In this document: positions 1 through 7,755 of the stretch, in pieces
Position numbering within the stretch: the first letter of the stretch is position 1
Layout: every line of letters starts with the position of its first letter
Assembly (NCBI GenBank): GCA_965261925.1
Contig: OZ253486.1
Coordinates: forward strand, 2,480,001-2,544,000
DNA from: Bin87 sp965261925
Lineage (GTDB): Bacteria; Chloroflexota; Dehalococcoidia; Lucifugimonadales; UBA3495
Direction of reading: 5' to 3'
Length of the DNA: 64,000 bases
Position numbers and translations under genes: made by a program
Notes under the pieces: generated by a model
Seen by the model: the letters and a program-made list of their open reading frames with translations, nothing else
Told to the model about the DNA's origin: nothing
Databases searched by the model: none

Positions 1-512
1 GCTCCTGTAAGTCCTGCAACGGTTGGTTGTCTGGATAGAGTGGACCGGTCGCGCCATTCGGGAGTCGGTCCGATGCGTCGGAGGTTGTGTGGGGACCTTA
101 ACCGATCCATTGTCGAAAGTTCTAGCCCGCGCTCAGCAACCCCCGCCATCCAGCGATACGCGGAAGGAGTTCCGACAGACGTCTGGCGACGGTTCAACGT
201 GATTCCCTGTTGCTGAAGGCGGGAATAGATACGGCAGGCCGCCCGTGTTGTCGACCGGTCCAGTCACTCCATAGCCCGGTTAGGGCCTTTCCAAGGTGAT
301 TGCAAACCCAGCGTGGCAATCTCGACGGTTTGGAAAGCACGTTTGGGCATGGTCGGCCAGTCCCGAAACTGAATGCCACGTCGAAATGATCCCCGCAATG
401 AAAGGCAACTTTGAAACTACCCCGTGACCCGGTTCGGCCGTGTTGCCACACTGTGCGGACTCACATATAATTCACGGCACTTTTCGGGCCAACCTGTTGA
501 CCTCTATGTAAT
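1..512. other. Gene-free left flank (host side of the island)
   Basis: I see no convincing gene here. A 16-bp string (CAGCGTGGCAATCTCG, 309-324) recurs exactly at 18981-18996 in another intergenic region. That marks this stretch as host intergenic DNA rather than part of the adjacent phage-like island. Confidence 0.6.
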
Positions 513-530
513 CGGCGGCATTATACAACA
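513..530. other. attL core (left half-site plus crossover)
   Basis: The arm CGGCGGCATTA (513-523) is followed by the crossover TACAACA (524-530). Joined to 9807-9817 it rebuilds a 29-bp attB of the form 11-bp arm, 7-bp spacer, 11-bp inverted arm. That is the usual architecture of a tyrosine-recombinase core site. Confidence 0.75.
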
Positions 531-591
531 AATCGCCTATGTCAACTGATTTACGAAGGAATTAGGCCAAATGGCCCCCGTTCCGGCGCGT

Positions 592-598
592 TTGTGCC
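592..598 (+). promoter_or_regulatory. Arm-type site TTGTGCC, left end
   Basis: TTGTGCC lies 61 bp inside attL. The same heptamer occurs four times inside attR, so this is a candidate integrase or excisionase arm-binding site in the P' arm of attP. Confidence 0.5.
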
Positions 599-600
599 TA

Positions 601-627
601 AAAACCCCGTCATCTTGACGGGGTTTT
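601..627 (-). terminator. Terminator of the head-gene operon
   Basis: A perfect 12-bp stem (601-612 with 616-627) closes a 3-nt loop, with A and T runs on the two sides. It lies 136 bp after the portal stop codon and inside attL, so leftward transcription of the head genes ends within the island. It could also work in the other direction. Confidence 0.75.
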
Positions 628-763
628 GCGACGGGCCGGGCCTAGCCCTTGGAGTGCCGGGCTGCCAGGATTGCCGCGAAACCAAGTCTCGGCTCTTTCG
701 TCGGGTCACTCGGTTCCGGCGGCGGTTCCGGCGGCTTCGACCAAAACTTAATTTTCATCCCGG

Positions 764-1816
764 CTAATCTCTCAGTCCGGCCATTTCTGCCGCATCGCCA
801 TCGAATTCAGCATCACGGCCAGCCAATGAACGCCAAGCGCGGGCGCGACCCGCAATGTCGGCAGCGGCCATCGTCCTAAACGACAGCTTGATTTCCCGCT
901 CCAACTTGCGAGACAGTTCGGTACTCACCAACCGCCCGATAGGTTCAATCCCACCGGCCAGCAGCACGCGGTAGGCTTCTCGCAACGCGCCCGCCGGTGC
1001 GTCCGCTTGCAGCAGTTGGGGCGGTACTCCCAACGCGCCAAGCACGTCATACCCGAGTTCCCGACGTGCGACCAGGTTAGACGGCGGAACGTTGGCTCCG
1101 AACCGCCGGGGCGCAAATTCGGTTGTAGCCGTTTGCAAATTGCCGCTGGCATAGGTTCCTTGCTGTTTGCTGGTGATTAGGGCCATGTTCCCGGCCAGCG
1201 ATGCAAGGTCGGCGCGTAGGGCCGCGTCCTGATCTTCCGACAGTTCCGGCGTGGGCAGCAAATACCCAGTGCGGCTAGCCAGTTCTTGCCCCAAACGCAA
1301 CTCGACATTGGCGATTGCCTTTGCCGACAATCCGGCCAGCGCAAGGGGCGATTGACCTTGCCAGGGCGCGAAAACGTCGGCATTCAACCGGACGTGTATC
1401 ACTCCCTCCGATGGCCGATAGACGGTCTCCGTATGGCTGGGCCCTGCCAATTCGAGTGCATATCGCCATTCCCGTTCATCGGGACCACCAGCTATGTCGT
1501 GCGCTTGGGCAGGCACAAGGCGCAATCCGTCGCCGTCAACCTCTATATCGGCCAGCCATTCGCCGTACAGCATCAAGGCGCGGGCAGCACCTACCAGCAG
1601 GTGCGGAGTAAGGGCGGGTGTGTCCGGTTGCGGGATTGCCGACGCGAACGCACGAGCGTAGTAGCCGATACCAAATTGAGCGGCGGCGGTTTGACGTGCG
1701 GCCAGTTCCGGCGTGTTGCCAGCAGCAGCGGCTATCGCCTGAGCGACAATGCTATCGGTGAAATTCCGTCTTTCAGCAGGCTTGCCAATCTCCCAACTGG
1801 TGAGCGGGATTTTCAT
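764..1816 (-). CDS. Phage portal protein (HK97 type)
   Basis: 350 residues. Portal proteins form the dodecameric ring at one capsid vertex through which terminase pumps DNA. Typical features are visible: an N-terminal stretch with A-rich helices, a central segment where HVRLNADVFAPWQG precedes SPL and a helix, and a C-terminal segment with LGVPPQLL and a long helix around residues 270-320. At about 350 residues it is at the short end for the family. It is the last gene of the head operon and its start overlaps the stop of the connector gene by 4 bp. Placing portal last, far from terminase, is unusual: in HK97-like modules it normally follows terminase directly. Confidence 0.75.
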   Translation of the reverse strand: MKIPLTSWEIGKPAERRNFTDSIVAQAIAAAAGNTPELAARQTAAAQFGIGYYARAFASAIPQPDTPALTPHLLVGAARALMLYGEWLADIEVDGDGLRLVPAQAHDIAGGPDEREWRYALELAGPSHTETVYRPSEGVIHVRLNADVFAPWQGQSPLALAGLSAKAIANVELRLGQELASRTGYLLPTPELSEDQDAALRADLASLAGNMALITSKQQGTYASGNLQTATTEFAPRRFGANVPPSNLVARRELGYDVLGALGVPPQLLQADAPAGALREAYRVLLAGGIEPIGRLVSTELSRKLEREIKLSFRTMAAADIAGRARAWRSLAGRDAEFDGDAAEMAGLRD

Positions 1817-2130
1817 GTCGTGTCACCTATTGCCCTAGCGCGTCGGGTTCGCCATTGGGCCAGCAGGCCGGCGGCCCCGCTGTTTTCCAGGGCATGGGCA
1901 AATGCGCGGCCCTGGGCAGCGTTCGGACTGTCATACAGCCATCCCGCGATACGCACAACGGCGGTATCCTGAACCGCGTCCGGGGCGGTAGCAGCGTACT
2001 TTTCAACCATCGCCGTGGCCGTGGCTAACAGGCCGTCAACAATGCCCGCCGTGGGTTCCTCTAGGGCAGTTTCACCATCGCCCAACTGAATACGAGCGGC
2101 CAGTTGCAGCGCGGTAATCTTCACAGCCAT
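1813..2130 (-). CDS. Putative head-tail connector / adaptor protein
   Basis: 105 residues starting at ATG 2130, which overlaps the TGA of the preceding protease gene. The protein is mostly helical: MAVKITALQLAARIQLG, then a helix ending VEKYA, then VVRIAGWLYDSP. This resembles gp6-like phage connectors, whose ring sits under the portal. The repeated helices and the position between protease and portal support a connector role, but I see no diagnostic motif. Confidence 0.5.
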   Translation of the reverse strand: MAVKITALQLAARIQLGDGETALEEPTAGIVDGLLATATAMVEKYAATAPDAVQDTAVVRIAGWLYDSPNAAQGRAFAHALENSGAAGLLAQWRTRRARAIGDTT

Positions 2131-3086
2131 GCCAGCATCCTTGACCGGAACCCAAACGGGCCGGTAGCAAATGGGCGATACCAACGGTCAATCGCCTCCC
2201 GGCATTGTCCGCTCAATACACCTTCAACGGACAGACGGGCGGCTACTGCCAATTCGCCGGGGTCGATCACTTCCTCTATCGCCCTTTCGCCGAGACTTTG
2301 CAACAGGGCGCGTCGGCGTCCATTTTCGCCTAGCGAGTTGGTGTAATAGACATTCTGCCCCCTTGCCCGTGCTTGAGCAACGGCAGTCCGGCGGTCCTCT
2401 TGCACGATGCTAATGATGTATCGATCTTCGGGTCGGCGCGGCGGATACCGGCCCGTCACCGGGTCGCGCTCAATCCCCAACCGCTTGGCATACTCGCTCT
2501 GAAAGTCGGACACCATACCGCCGTGTCGCTGCTGTAATTCTTGCGCGAATTGAGTTTTACCCGCACCAGCAGGGCCGGAAATCAATACCGATTGATCCGG
2601 CGCGATTTGCTCAATCTGCCGCAGTTGCACCAGGGATTGAGCGTAGGCCGGTTTATCGACGATGCCCAGCCCGGTCAGCAGGCCCTTGTGAACGTCTATA
2701 ACGCCGTCTGCGGCCCTTTCCTCGAATACAGGGACAAACTCACTGGAATATCCCCGCAACGCGCCGCTACGCACTCCATTTGCCGTTGCTAGGCCCGCTG
2801 GCGACTTGGGCAGCACAGTATCGGCGAGTAGGGCCGTAGGGGTGTCTGTAAGGGTCAATCCCTGCCCATTATGGACCAGCACGTTATCGCCGTAGCGGTG
2901 GCAGAGATTGCAGGCCAAATTTTCATCATGCAAGCCCAAGAACGCACGGGCGCGGATGCGCTCCATACCCCGGCGGGTTTTGGCGACATCGCCATAGTTG
3001 ACGACAGGCCCGGTGACCGTTCCAGGCCCGTCGTCGTCGGCGTTACGTAACTCTAGGCCCAAGATTTCAAGGCGTACCGCGTCCAT
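2121..3086 (-). CDS. HK97-type prohead protease fused to a P-loop ATPase domain
   Basis: 321 residues from ATG 3086, which overlaps the upstream TGA. Residues 1-155 look like the S78 prohead protease: the candidate catalytic His is in LCHRYG (about residue 63) and Ser in RGYSSEF (about 114), with the usual hydrophobic strand after it. Such proteases remove the scaffold domain of the capsid protein. Residues 160-320 are a second domain beginning VLISGPAGAGKT (Walker A, about 171-178), followed by a charged region resembling AAA_33 or zeta-type small kinases. The frame is continuous through the junction, so this is a true fusion. The role of the ATPase half is unknown; assembly quality control or a kinase-like modification are possibilities. 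Confidence 0.72.
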   Translation of the reverse strand: MDAVRLEILGLELRNADDDGPGTVTGPVVNYGDVAKTRRGMERIRARAFLGLHDENLACNLCHRYGDNVLVHNGQGLTLTDTPTALLADTVLPKSPAGLATANGVRSGALRGYSSEFVPVFEERAADGVIDVHKGLLTGLGIVDKPAYAQSLVQLRQIEQIAPDQSVLISGPAGAGKTQFAQELQQRHGGMVSDFQSEYAKRLGIERDPVTGRYPPRRPEDRYIISIVQEDRRTAVAQARARGQNVYYTNSLGENGRRRALLQSLGERAIEEVIDPGELAVAARLSVEGVLSGQCREAIDRWYRPFATGPFGFRSRMLAWL

Positions 3087-3364
3087 CACAGATTACCCAA
3101 CGTCAAACGGCCAGGGCGCGACGGCGACAATGCCCAAATCTTTTCACCAGCGGCGGCGGTCAATTCAAGCATCTCGCCAACGGCGATTGCAAACCCGTCG
3201 TTGGCAATGTCGGCGGCAGTCGGATCGGCTGCTACCAGTTCGGCCAGCAACGCGCGGGATTGACCCCGATTTTGGACGTTGTAGGATTGGCCTGTTCCCA
3301 ATGCGCCCGCCGTCGTCAGGTCAACCGGCTCGTTTTCGGGCAGGTCGATACGACGCGACGCCAT
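3086..3364 (-). CDS. Small putative virion protein between capsid and protease
   Basis: 92 residues. The start ATG (3362-3364) overlaps the capsid gene stop codon, and its own stop overlaps the protease start, so translation of the three genes is coupled. The sequence has few charges, no membrane segment, and a strand-like N-terminus (RRIDLPENEPVDLTTAG). By position and size it could be a capsid decoration or head-fibre protein. I do not recognise a family. Confidence 0.55.
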   Translation of the reverse strand: MASRRIDLPENEPVDLTTAGALGTGQSYNVQNRGQSRALLAELVAADPTAADIANDGFAIAVGEMLELTAAAGEKIWALSPSRPGRLTLGNL

Positions 3365-4605
3365 TACGCAACCTTGAATTCGTGCCGACCGTACACGCTG
3401 GCCCCATGCTCTACCAGGGCGAACCCGACTAGCATTTGGAGCGTTAAGCGTATGCGGCCCTCACTGGCGTTGGCGCCGTAAATATCGCGAATAAGATTGA
3501 CCCCCCGCCAAACCGGGGAAACAAAACCCAGGTGGCCGGACTTGAAAGATAAAGCCGTTGCGATCTTGCTGGCCGTCGCGGGCATATTGACCGAATGCCT
3601 CCACCGCATAGCGGCCATCTCCGCCCGGTCGCGCAGCAGCCCGCCGCCGGCGTTGGCCCCCACGGGCAACCCGCGAGCGTGTTTGAAAACGTCGGCGTTG
3701 ACCAGCACGCGGATGTTGCTGCCATCCTCCGAATATTCGTCAACGTCGTCAAAGATGGACAAATAGTCGGAATAGTCGGCAACCGCGGTCGGATCCGTAG
3801 GATCGGTAAGGCTGCTGATAATCCCGGCAATTGCCGGCGACGTGTCTGAAACGGCGGCCTGCCCTTGCAAAATCAGCGTGTCGCGCTTGTTGGCAATCAC
3901 GGCCCGGAGGTCGCGTTGCATCGACGGCTCAAGCCCGCGAATTTTGGCCGCGTCCTCGATGTGGAAAAGGTAGGCAGAGGTCATACGGACGGGGTTGATT
4001 TCTTTCGTCACCAGCGTCAACGCGGCGGCGTCCAGGGCCACACCATCGGAACGCACGTCGGCGGTCGTGCCACCGGAAACGTGCACATAAGTCGTGCTTC
4101 CCACGGAAACCGTTGGGGCTGCCACTCCCAGAAAATCGCTGGCGGTACGGCCAAAGACACGGGCCGCAATGGGCATCTGGTTATCCTCAATCGCGGTGTA
4201 AGGACCGCTGGCCGCGTCCGCCCGCATTTGGGGCGATACCAGCACGTCAAGGGGCATCTGAAATTCGCTGGCATCGTCGCCAAAAATTTCCCGCCGCAGT
4301 TCCGCACTGGCCCCGGCTAGTCGGGTTCCGAATACCGTTTCCGCAACGAAATCGGTAACGCTGGCCCCGGCTGCCATCCGGTCATAGTCGCGCTGTTCGG
4401 GCGATTGCGGGTCCAGGTCGCCGGCGGCGGCCTGGGCATCGGCGTCGGCCTGTTCGGAGATCATCGCGGCAGATAACCGAATGTCGTTTGATCGGTATTC
4501 AGCTGTGAGCTTTTGCAGATCGTTTTCGTCGCCATCGCTCGGAAAATCGGCGATGGCGGCTCGCACTTCCGCTTGCCGCAGTTGAAGCCGTTGACTTGCG
4601 CGCAT
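3364..4605 (-). CDS. Major capsid protein (HK97 fold)
   Basis: 413 residues. The first 100 or so are a charged, helical scaffold-like delta domain (QRLQLRQAEVRAAIADF and on), as in HK97 gp5. The rest shows the capsid fold: a P-domain segment with RDLRAVIANKRDTLILQGQ, then the loop INVRVLVN-like strand (NIRVLVNADVF), and a C-terminal A-domain strand pair ending HGASVYGRHEFKVA. The start has an AGGAG box 8 bp upstream. The protein would form the icosahedral head after cleavage by the protease encoded downstream. Length and domain order are normal, so the element can probably build its own shells. Confidence 0.82.
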   Translation of the reverse strand: MRASQRLQLRQAEVRAAIADFPSDGDENDLQKLTAEYRSNDIRLSAAMISEQADADAQAAAGDLDPQSPEQRDYDRMAAGASVTDFVAETVFGTRLAGASAELRREIFGDDASEFQMPLDVLVSPQMRADAASGPYTAIEDNQMPIAARVFGRTASDFLGVAAPTVSVGSTTYVHVSGGTTADVRSDGVALDAAALTLVTKEINPVRMTSAYLFHIEDAAKIRGLEPSMQRDLRAVIANKRDTLILQGQAAVSDTSPAIAGIISSLTDPTDPTAVADYSDYLSIFDDVDEYSEDGSNIRVLVNADVFKHARGLPVGANAGGGLLRDRAEMAAMRWRHSVNMPATASKIATALSFKSGHLGFVSPVWRGVNLIRDIYGANASEGRIRLTLQMLVGFALVEHGASVYGRHEFKVA

Positions 4606-4616
4606 AATGATTACTC

Positions 4617-5267
4617 CTATGTGCCCACGCGGGCGAGTATTTCGAGATAGCGTTGTCGGCCAATTTGACTGACCCCTTCAATCGTGCGGGTTGCCCCGTC
4701 CTCGTCGGTAAACCTATCGCCCGCCGCTACTAGGTCAACGCCAGTGTTGCGGATGGTGTACACGGCCCGGTCAAGGATGGCCCGTAGCGTCTGAGTAGTC
4801 AGCAGTTCATCACGGACGGAAACATCCCGACGCGCCGCGTGTACCTTGCGCGGGACTATCGCAACACCACTGCCGACCGTAAGTTGCATCGCCTCGGTGG
4901 TTTGGGCAAAGATGATCGGTGTAACGTCGCTGTCCCATCGCAAATCGGGCCGGGCTGTCTGATTACCGAACCCGCCAGACGAAAAGGTTACGGCGGTCAA
5001 CGTCGGCATTACGACGTACGCGCCATCGCCCCAAGCAATCGCGATAGTGTCGCCAACGGAGATCGTCGGCAGCGCGACTCTATCGGCATCAAACGGATGT
5101 ACCAGCAATCGGCCCGCTGCCCAGTAGTAGTCGCCCGCTTCTCTCACGCCGGTAATACGCGAAATGTCATCGTCGTAACGAAACGACGCACCAGGAGCGG
5201 AACCCGACACGCTCAAAGTTATCACCCGGTCAAGTACCGGGGCGCGGGATACCCTAGCGGTAGCCAT
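4617..5267 (-). CDS. Putative head-closure / head-tail joining protein
   Basis: 216 residues from ATG 5267. The first two thirds are beta-rich (LDRVITLSVSGSAPGASF, TISVGDTIAIAWGDG). The last 60 residues (TLRAILDRAVYTIRN, AAGDRFTDEDG, then TIEGVSQIGRQRYLEIL) have the shape of phage head-tail adaptors, with a GD turn and a strand ending in LEIL. Position between HNH and capsid fits a head protein. The reading frame stays open upstream through the 27-bp repeat array, so a longer product starting near 5432 or 5450 cannot be excluded. No good Shine-Dalgarno precedes ATG 5267. Confidence 0.45.
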   Translation of the reverse strand: MATARVSRAPVLDRVITLSVSGSAPGASFRYDDDISRITGVREAGDYYWAAGRLLVHPFDADRVALPTISVGDTIAIAWGDGAYVVMPTLTAVTFSSGGFGNQTARPDLRWDSDVTPIIFAQTTEAMQLTVGSGVAIVPRKVHAARRDVSVRDELLTTQTLRAILDRAVYTIRNTGVDLVAAGDRFTDEDGATRTIEGVSQIGRQRYLEILARVGT

Positions 5268-5289
5268 ACCGTAAGAGTAGCACGTTTCC

Positions 5290-5436
5290 GAATGCTCGAC
5301 CAGGTACTCCATGTCCGAATGGATGACCAGATGGATGACCAGGTACTCCATGTCCGAATGGATGACCAGGTACTCCATGTCCGAATGGATGACCAGGTGG
5401 TGCATGTCCGAATGCTCGACCAGGTGGTGCATGACA
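5290..5436. repeat. 27-bp minisatellite, about 5.5 units
   Basis: Units lie at 5290-5316, 5317-5330 (partial), 5331-5355 (25 bp), 5356-5382, 5383-5409 and 5410-5436. The period is nine codons, and the two outer units share the variant GAATGCTCGACC while inner ones have GAATGGATGACC. The array sits in the leader of the putative head-closure gene. Read on the minus strand it encodes a 9-residue repeat of the type MEYLVIHSD. Unit number could vary by slippage. Confidence 0.9.
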
Positions 5437-5476
5437 CTATTACACGGCAAATAAGTGTGTCATTATGACGTAGTTA

Positions 5477-5740
5477 TTATTGTGCTGACAGATATTCAAT
5501 CCATGCCGCGCGGTCGGGCGCAACCGGGGCGCGTTCTTGGGCATGGTGAAAAATGTGGCAGGCGCGGCAACGTGTAGTGAGATTTTCAGGCCGGTTGTTC
5601 AGGGCATCATGGTCGATATGGTGAACCTCGAAACGCCCGCCCTCTGTGCCGCAACTGGTACACGTGTAGTTATCGCGCTCCAAAATCAGTACACGCCGAC
5701 GCGCCCAATCCCTGCTACCCGTTCCCCTTGACTTTCTCAC
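5477..5740 (-). CDS. HNH endonuclease
   Basis: 87 residues from a GTG that overlaps the terminase stop codon (GTGA). The HNH/zinc motif is complete: CTSCG (CxxC), then VHHIDHDALNNRPENL (HH and N), then CRACH (CxxC plus H). Small HNH nucleases next to terminase are a common packaging component; in HK97-like and cos phages they nick with TerL to start packaging. The short downstream tail is basic to acidic and not distinctive. Its presence suggests cos-type cleavage in this island. Confidence 0.82.
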   Translation of the reverse strand: MRKSRGTGSRDWARRRVLILERDNYTCTSCGTEGGRFEVHHIDHDALNNRPENLTTRCRACHIFHHAQERAPVAPDRAAWIEYLSAQ

Positions 5741-7173
5741 ACTGGCACCAATCCCCGGTACACTTTTGCAGGTACACGCGGCGGGTTGCGCTCCATTAAC
5801 CCACAGCCCAACACCAGCGCGGCGGCAACGTCGTCGCGTGCTGCATTGTCGCGGGTTTTCTTTATCAGCCGGAAATTCCCGCTGGTGTCATTCTGCACCA
5901 TCGCCACGCTCATAGACGCGGCCAGCAATGGGCGGCTGGAATGCGCCACGTTCAACGGCCCGTCCATCGCCATTTTGCGCGTGGCCCGAATGTCTGCCGC
6001 CGCTTCACTCCAGCGCGTTATCCGTTCCTCGATTGGAACCCCGTCGGCAACGTCGGCAAGCTCGGCCACGCGGAACCTATCAGCGATGATGCAAGCCGGG
6101 CGGCCCCATTCCCCATAGGCAGCGGCCAGCAATTCCCCAGGCGGTTGCACACGCAACCCGTGGGCAAGCCGTAGCCGACCAGTCTCTAGCAGTTTGGAGT
6201 AGGTTCCCGACGGAACGCGGTCGCGCCGTTCCTGGGCTGCTATGTCGGGGATGCCAGAGGCCACGGCCAGGCATTCGACGCGGCCACCGGGCCATAACGC
6301 AACCCCCGCGCTCCATGCCCGGCCACCGCCCAGGTCAACGGCTAGGATGTATTCTCCCTGCGGTTCCGTAACCGGACGGCGTATCACCCTTTGGAAGTCG
6401 TCAACGGTTAAAAGCATCGTGCTTTCGTCCGAACTCGGTATGTTCAATCGGTAACTCAAGAACCGCGCTTTCAGCCGGCTATCGACGCGGGCCGCGTCGC
6501 GTTCGGCCAGCAACTTTTTGCGGAACGCCGGGGATACCGCAGTCAGCGGGTTAGCCTTGCGGATCGTATTCCAGTTATCCCACGTTTCAGCATCGCCCCG
6601 AAAATGGTCCACGTACACGCTGCCATTACTGCCGCCATGCACCAGCTCATACCACCAATGCCCCGGCGCGGTAGCCATCGGCGCAAGGGTTCCTAGAAAT
6701 ATCAACTTCAACTCCGAACCCGGTTTGCCTTGCGCCGTGAATAGGCTATCGGCCAACATTTCTCCGCCCACGATCTCTAGGGCTCCAGGCTCATCAATCA
6801 CTACGACTGGGACGCGCACCAGCCCAAACGACGATTTTGCATTTGAGCTGATTGCCCGCAATTTGGTGTTGCTGGGGATGTGGGTTGCGCCTAGCCGCGT
6901 CGCGCTATCAATCCAGCGGTATGCGCCCGTCGGCTCCAATTCCTCGCGGACGAATTGATAGGTCAATCGCGCTTGCTCCAAACTCGCGGCCCCAAGTATG
7001 TATTCCTTGCCCGGCTGGTGTAGAGGATCGCCCGGCGTTAGGCAGCGGGCCAGCACCCGCCCGCCCAAATATGTTTTCGACAAACCACGCGGGCCAGACA
7101 GGGCAACCGTGTCATACGCCGGATTATCGACTGCGGCCATAAACCGCCGTTGGAAGGGCCGTAGGGTAATCAT
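5737..7173 (-). CDS. terL: Phage terminase, large subunit
   Basis: 478 residues. The N-terminal packaging ATPase has Walker A GPRGLSKT (27-34) and Walker B VVVIDEPG (D127, E128). The C-terminal RNase-H-like nuclease has AVDLGGG (D280) and a late acidic RDDVAAALVLG segment. TerL pumps DNA into proheads and cuts concatemers. A GGAGGAG box lies 12 bp upstream of ATG 7173, slightly far. No obvious small terminase is adjacent; the HTH/zinc-ribbon protein at 7756-8331 is a candidate for DNA recognition. Confidence 0.85.
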   Translation of the reverse strand: MITLRPFQRRFMAAVDNPAYDTVALSGPRGLSKTYLGGRVLARCLTPGDPLHQPGKEYILGAASLEQARLTYQFVREELEPTGAYRWIDSATRLGATHIPSNTKLRAISSNAKSSFGLVRVPVVVIDEPGALEIVGGEMLADSLFTAQGKPGSELKLIFLGTLAPMATAPGHWWYELVHGGSNGSVYVDHFRGDAETWDNWNTIRKANPLTAVSPAFRKKLLAERDAARVDSRLKARFLSYRLNIPSSDESTMLLTVDDFQRVIRRPVTEPQGEYILAVDLGGGRAWSAGVALWPGGRVECLAVASGIPDIAAQERRDRVPSGTYSKLLETGRLRLAHGLRVQPPGELLAAAYGEWGRPACIIADRFRVAELADVADGVPIEERITRWSEAAADIRATRKMAMDGPLNVAHSSRPLLAASMSVAMVQNDTSGNFRLIKKTRDNAARDDVAAALVLGCGLMERNPPRVPAKVYRGLVPV

Positions 7174-7264
7174 CTTTTACACGTTCTCCTCCCCAATCGT
7201 TCCCCTGTGCGTCAACTGAATTTTACCGCAGGGGTCCCCACGGTCATACGTCATGCGTCGAGGA

Positions 7265-7495
7265 TCACAGTCCCCAATGCTTGCCAACCGCGATTGGTTC
7301 ACCGGCGGCGACGCGAGACATGATCGCATCGTAGGCGATGGCGCGGATTGCCGGGTTACGTGAGTTCCTGCCCTCGTGCAGCAGCCGCTCGTGCGCGTCG
7401 GGTTCTTCAAGATATGCGTCAAGCAGATCGCGATAATGATGCTGGTGATAGCTCTCGCCGCAGTCTGGGCAGGGCAGATCATTGCCTCTAACCAT
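7265..7495 (-). CDS. Small zinc-finger-like island protein
   Basis: 76 residues. An N-terminal CPDCGESYHQHH gives two Cys and nearby His residues that could bind zinc, followed by acidic helices (YRDLLDAYLEEPDAHERLL). GGAGG lies 7 bp before the ATG and overlaps the stop of the previous gene, indicating coupled translation. No family recognised. It may be a DNA-binding or packaging accessory protein. Confidence 0.55.
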   Translation of the reverse strand: MVRGNDLPCPDCGESYHQHHYRDLLDAYLEEPDAHERLLHEGRNSRNPAIRAIAYDAIMSRVAAGEPIAVGKHWGL

Positions 7496-7498
7496 CGG

Positions 7499-7729
7499 TC
7501 AACCTCCAATTGTAGCATTGGGGCAAGGGCCGTCGAAGTCAGCCCAACCAGGGCAAGGTTCATCATCGGCAGCAATGGCTACGGGCAGCAGGTCGCCGCC
7601 GCAACTGGTAAGCCCACAGCGTAGGCAACGGCACACGCGGCCCTTGCGGTTGCAGTAGGGGCAAACGCCGTCGATAAAGTGGCGTGAGTGCTGCAATTCA
7701 ACCGGCGTGTTGGGAGTGTCAGCAACCAT
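7499..7729 (-). CDS. Cysteine-rich zinc-ribbon protein
   Basis: 76 residues starting at ATG 7729 (GAGG 5 bp upstream); an in-frame GTG at 7747 is less likely. Two CxxC pairs (CPYC, CRCLRC) plus further Cys (SCGG, PCPG, PCPN) predict one or two zinc ribbons. It lies in the island's early operon between the HTH protein and terminase. No homologue recognised. Confidence 0.55.
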   Translation of the reverse strand: MVADTPNTPVELQHSRHFIDGVCPYCNRKGRVCRCLRCGLTSCGGDLLPVAIAADDEPCPGWADFDGPCPNATIGG

Positions 7730-7755
7730 AGGTTCCTCGGTTCGCACAATATACT

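Noticed and set aside
5290..5436. CRISPR array
   Set aside because: The 27-bp units are contiguous with no unique spacers and no cas gene is present; it is a minisatellite.
4839..5468. Plus-strand gene through the minisatellite
   Set aside because: It lies opposite the putative head-closure gene and is kept open only by the repeat and GC content; no ribosome site.
7177..7575. 132-codon frame across the terminase-upstream gap
   Set aside because: It conflicts with the better-supported gene at 7265-7495, which has GGAGG, correct spacing and a CxxC motif.
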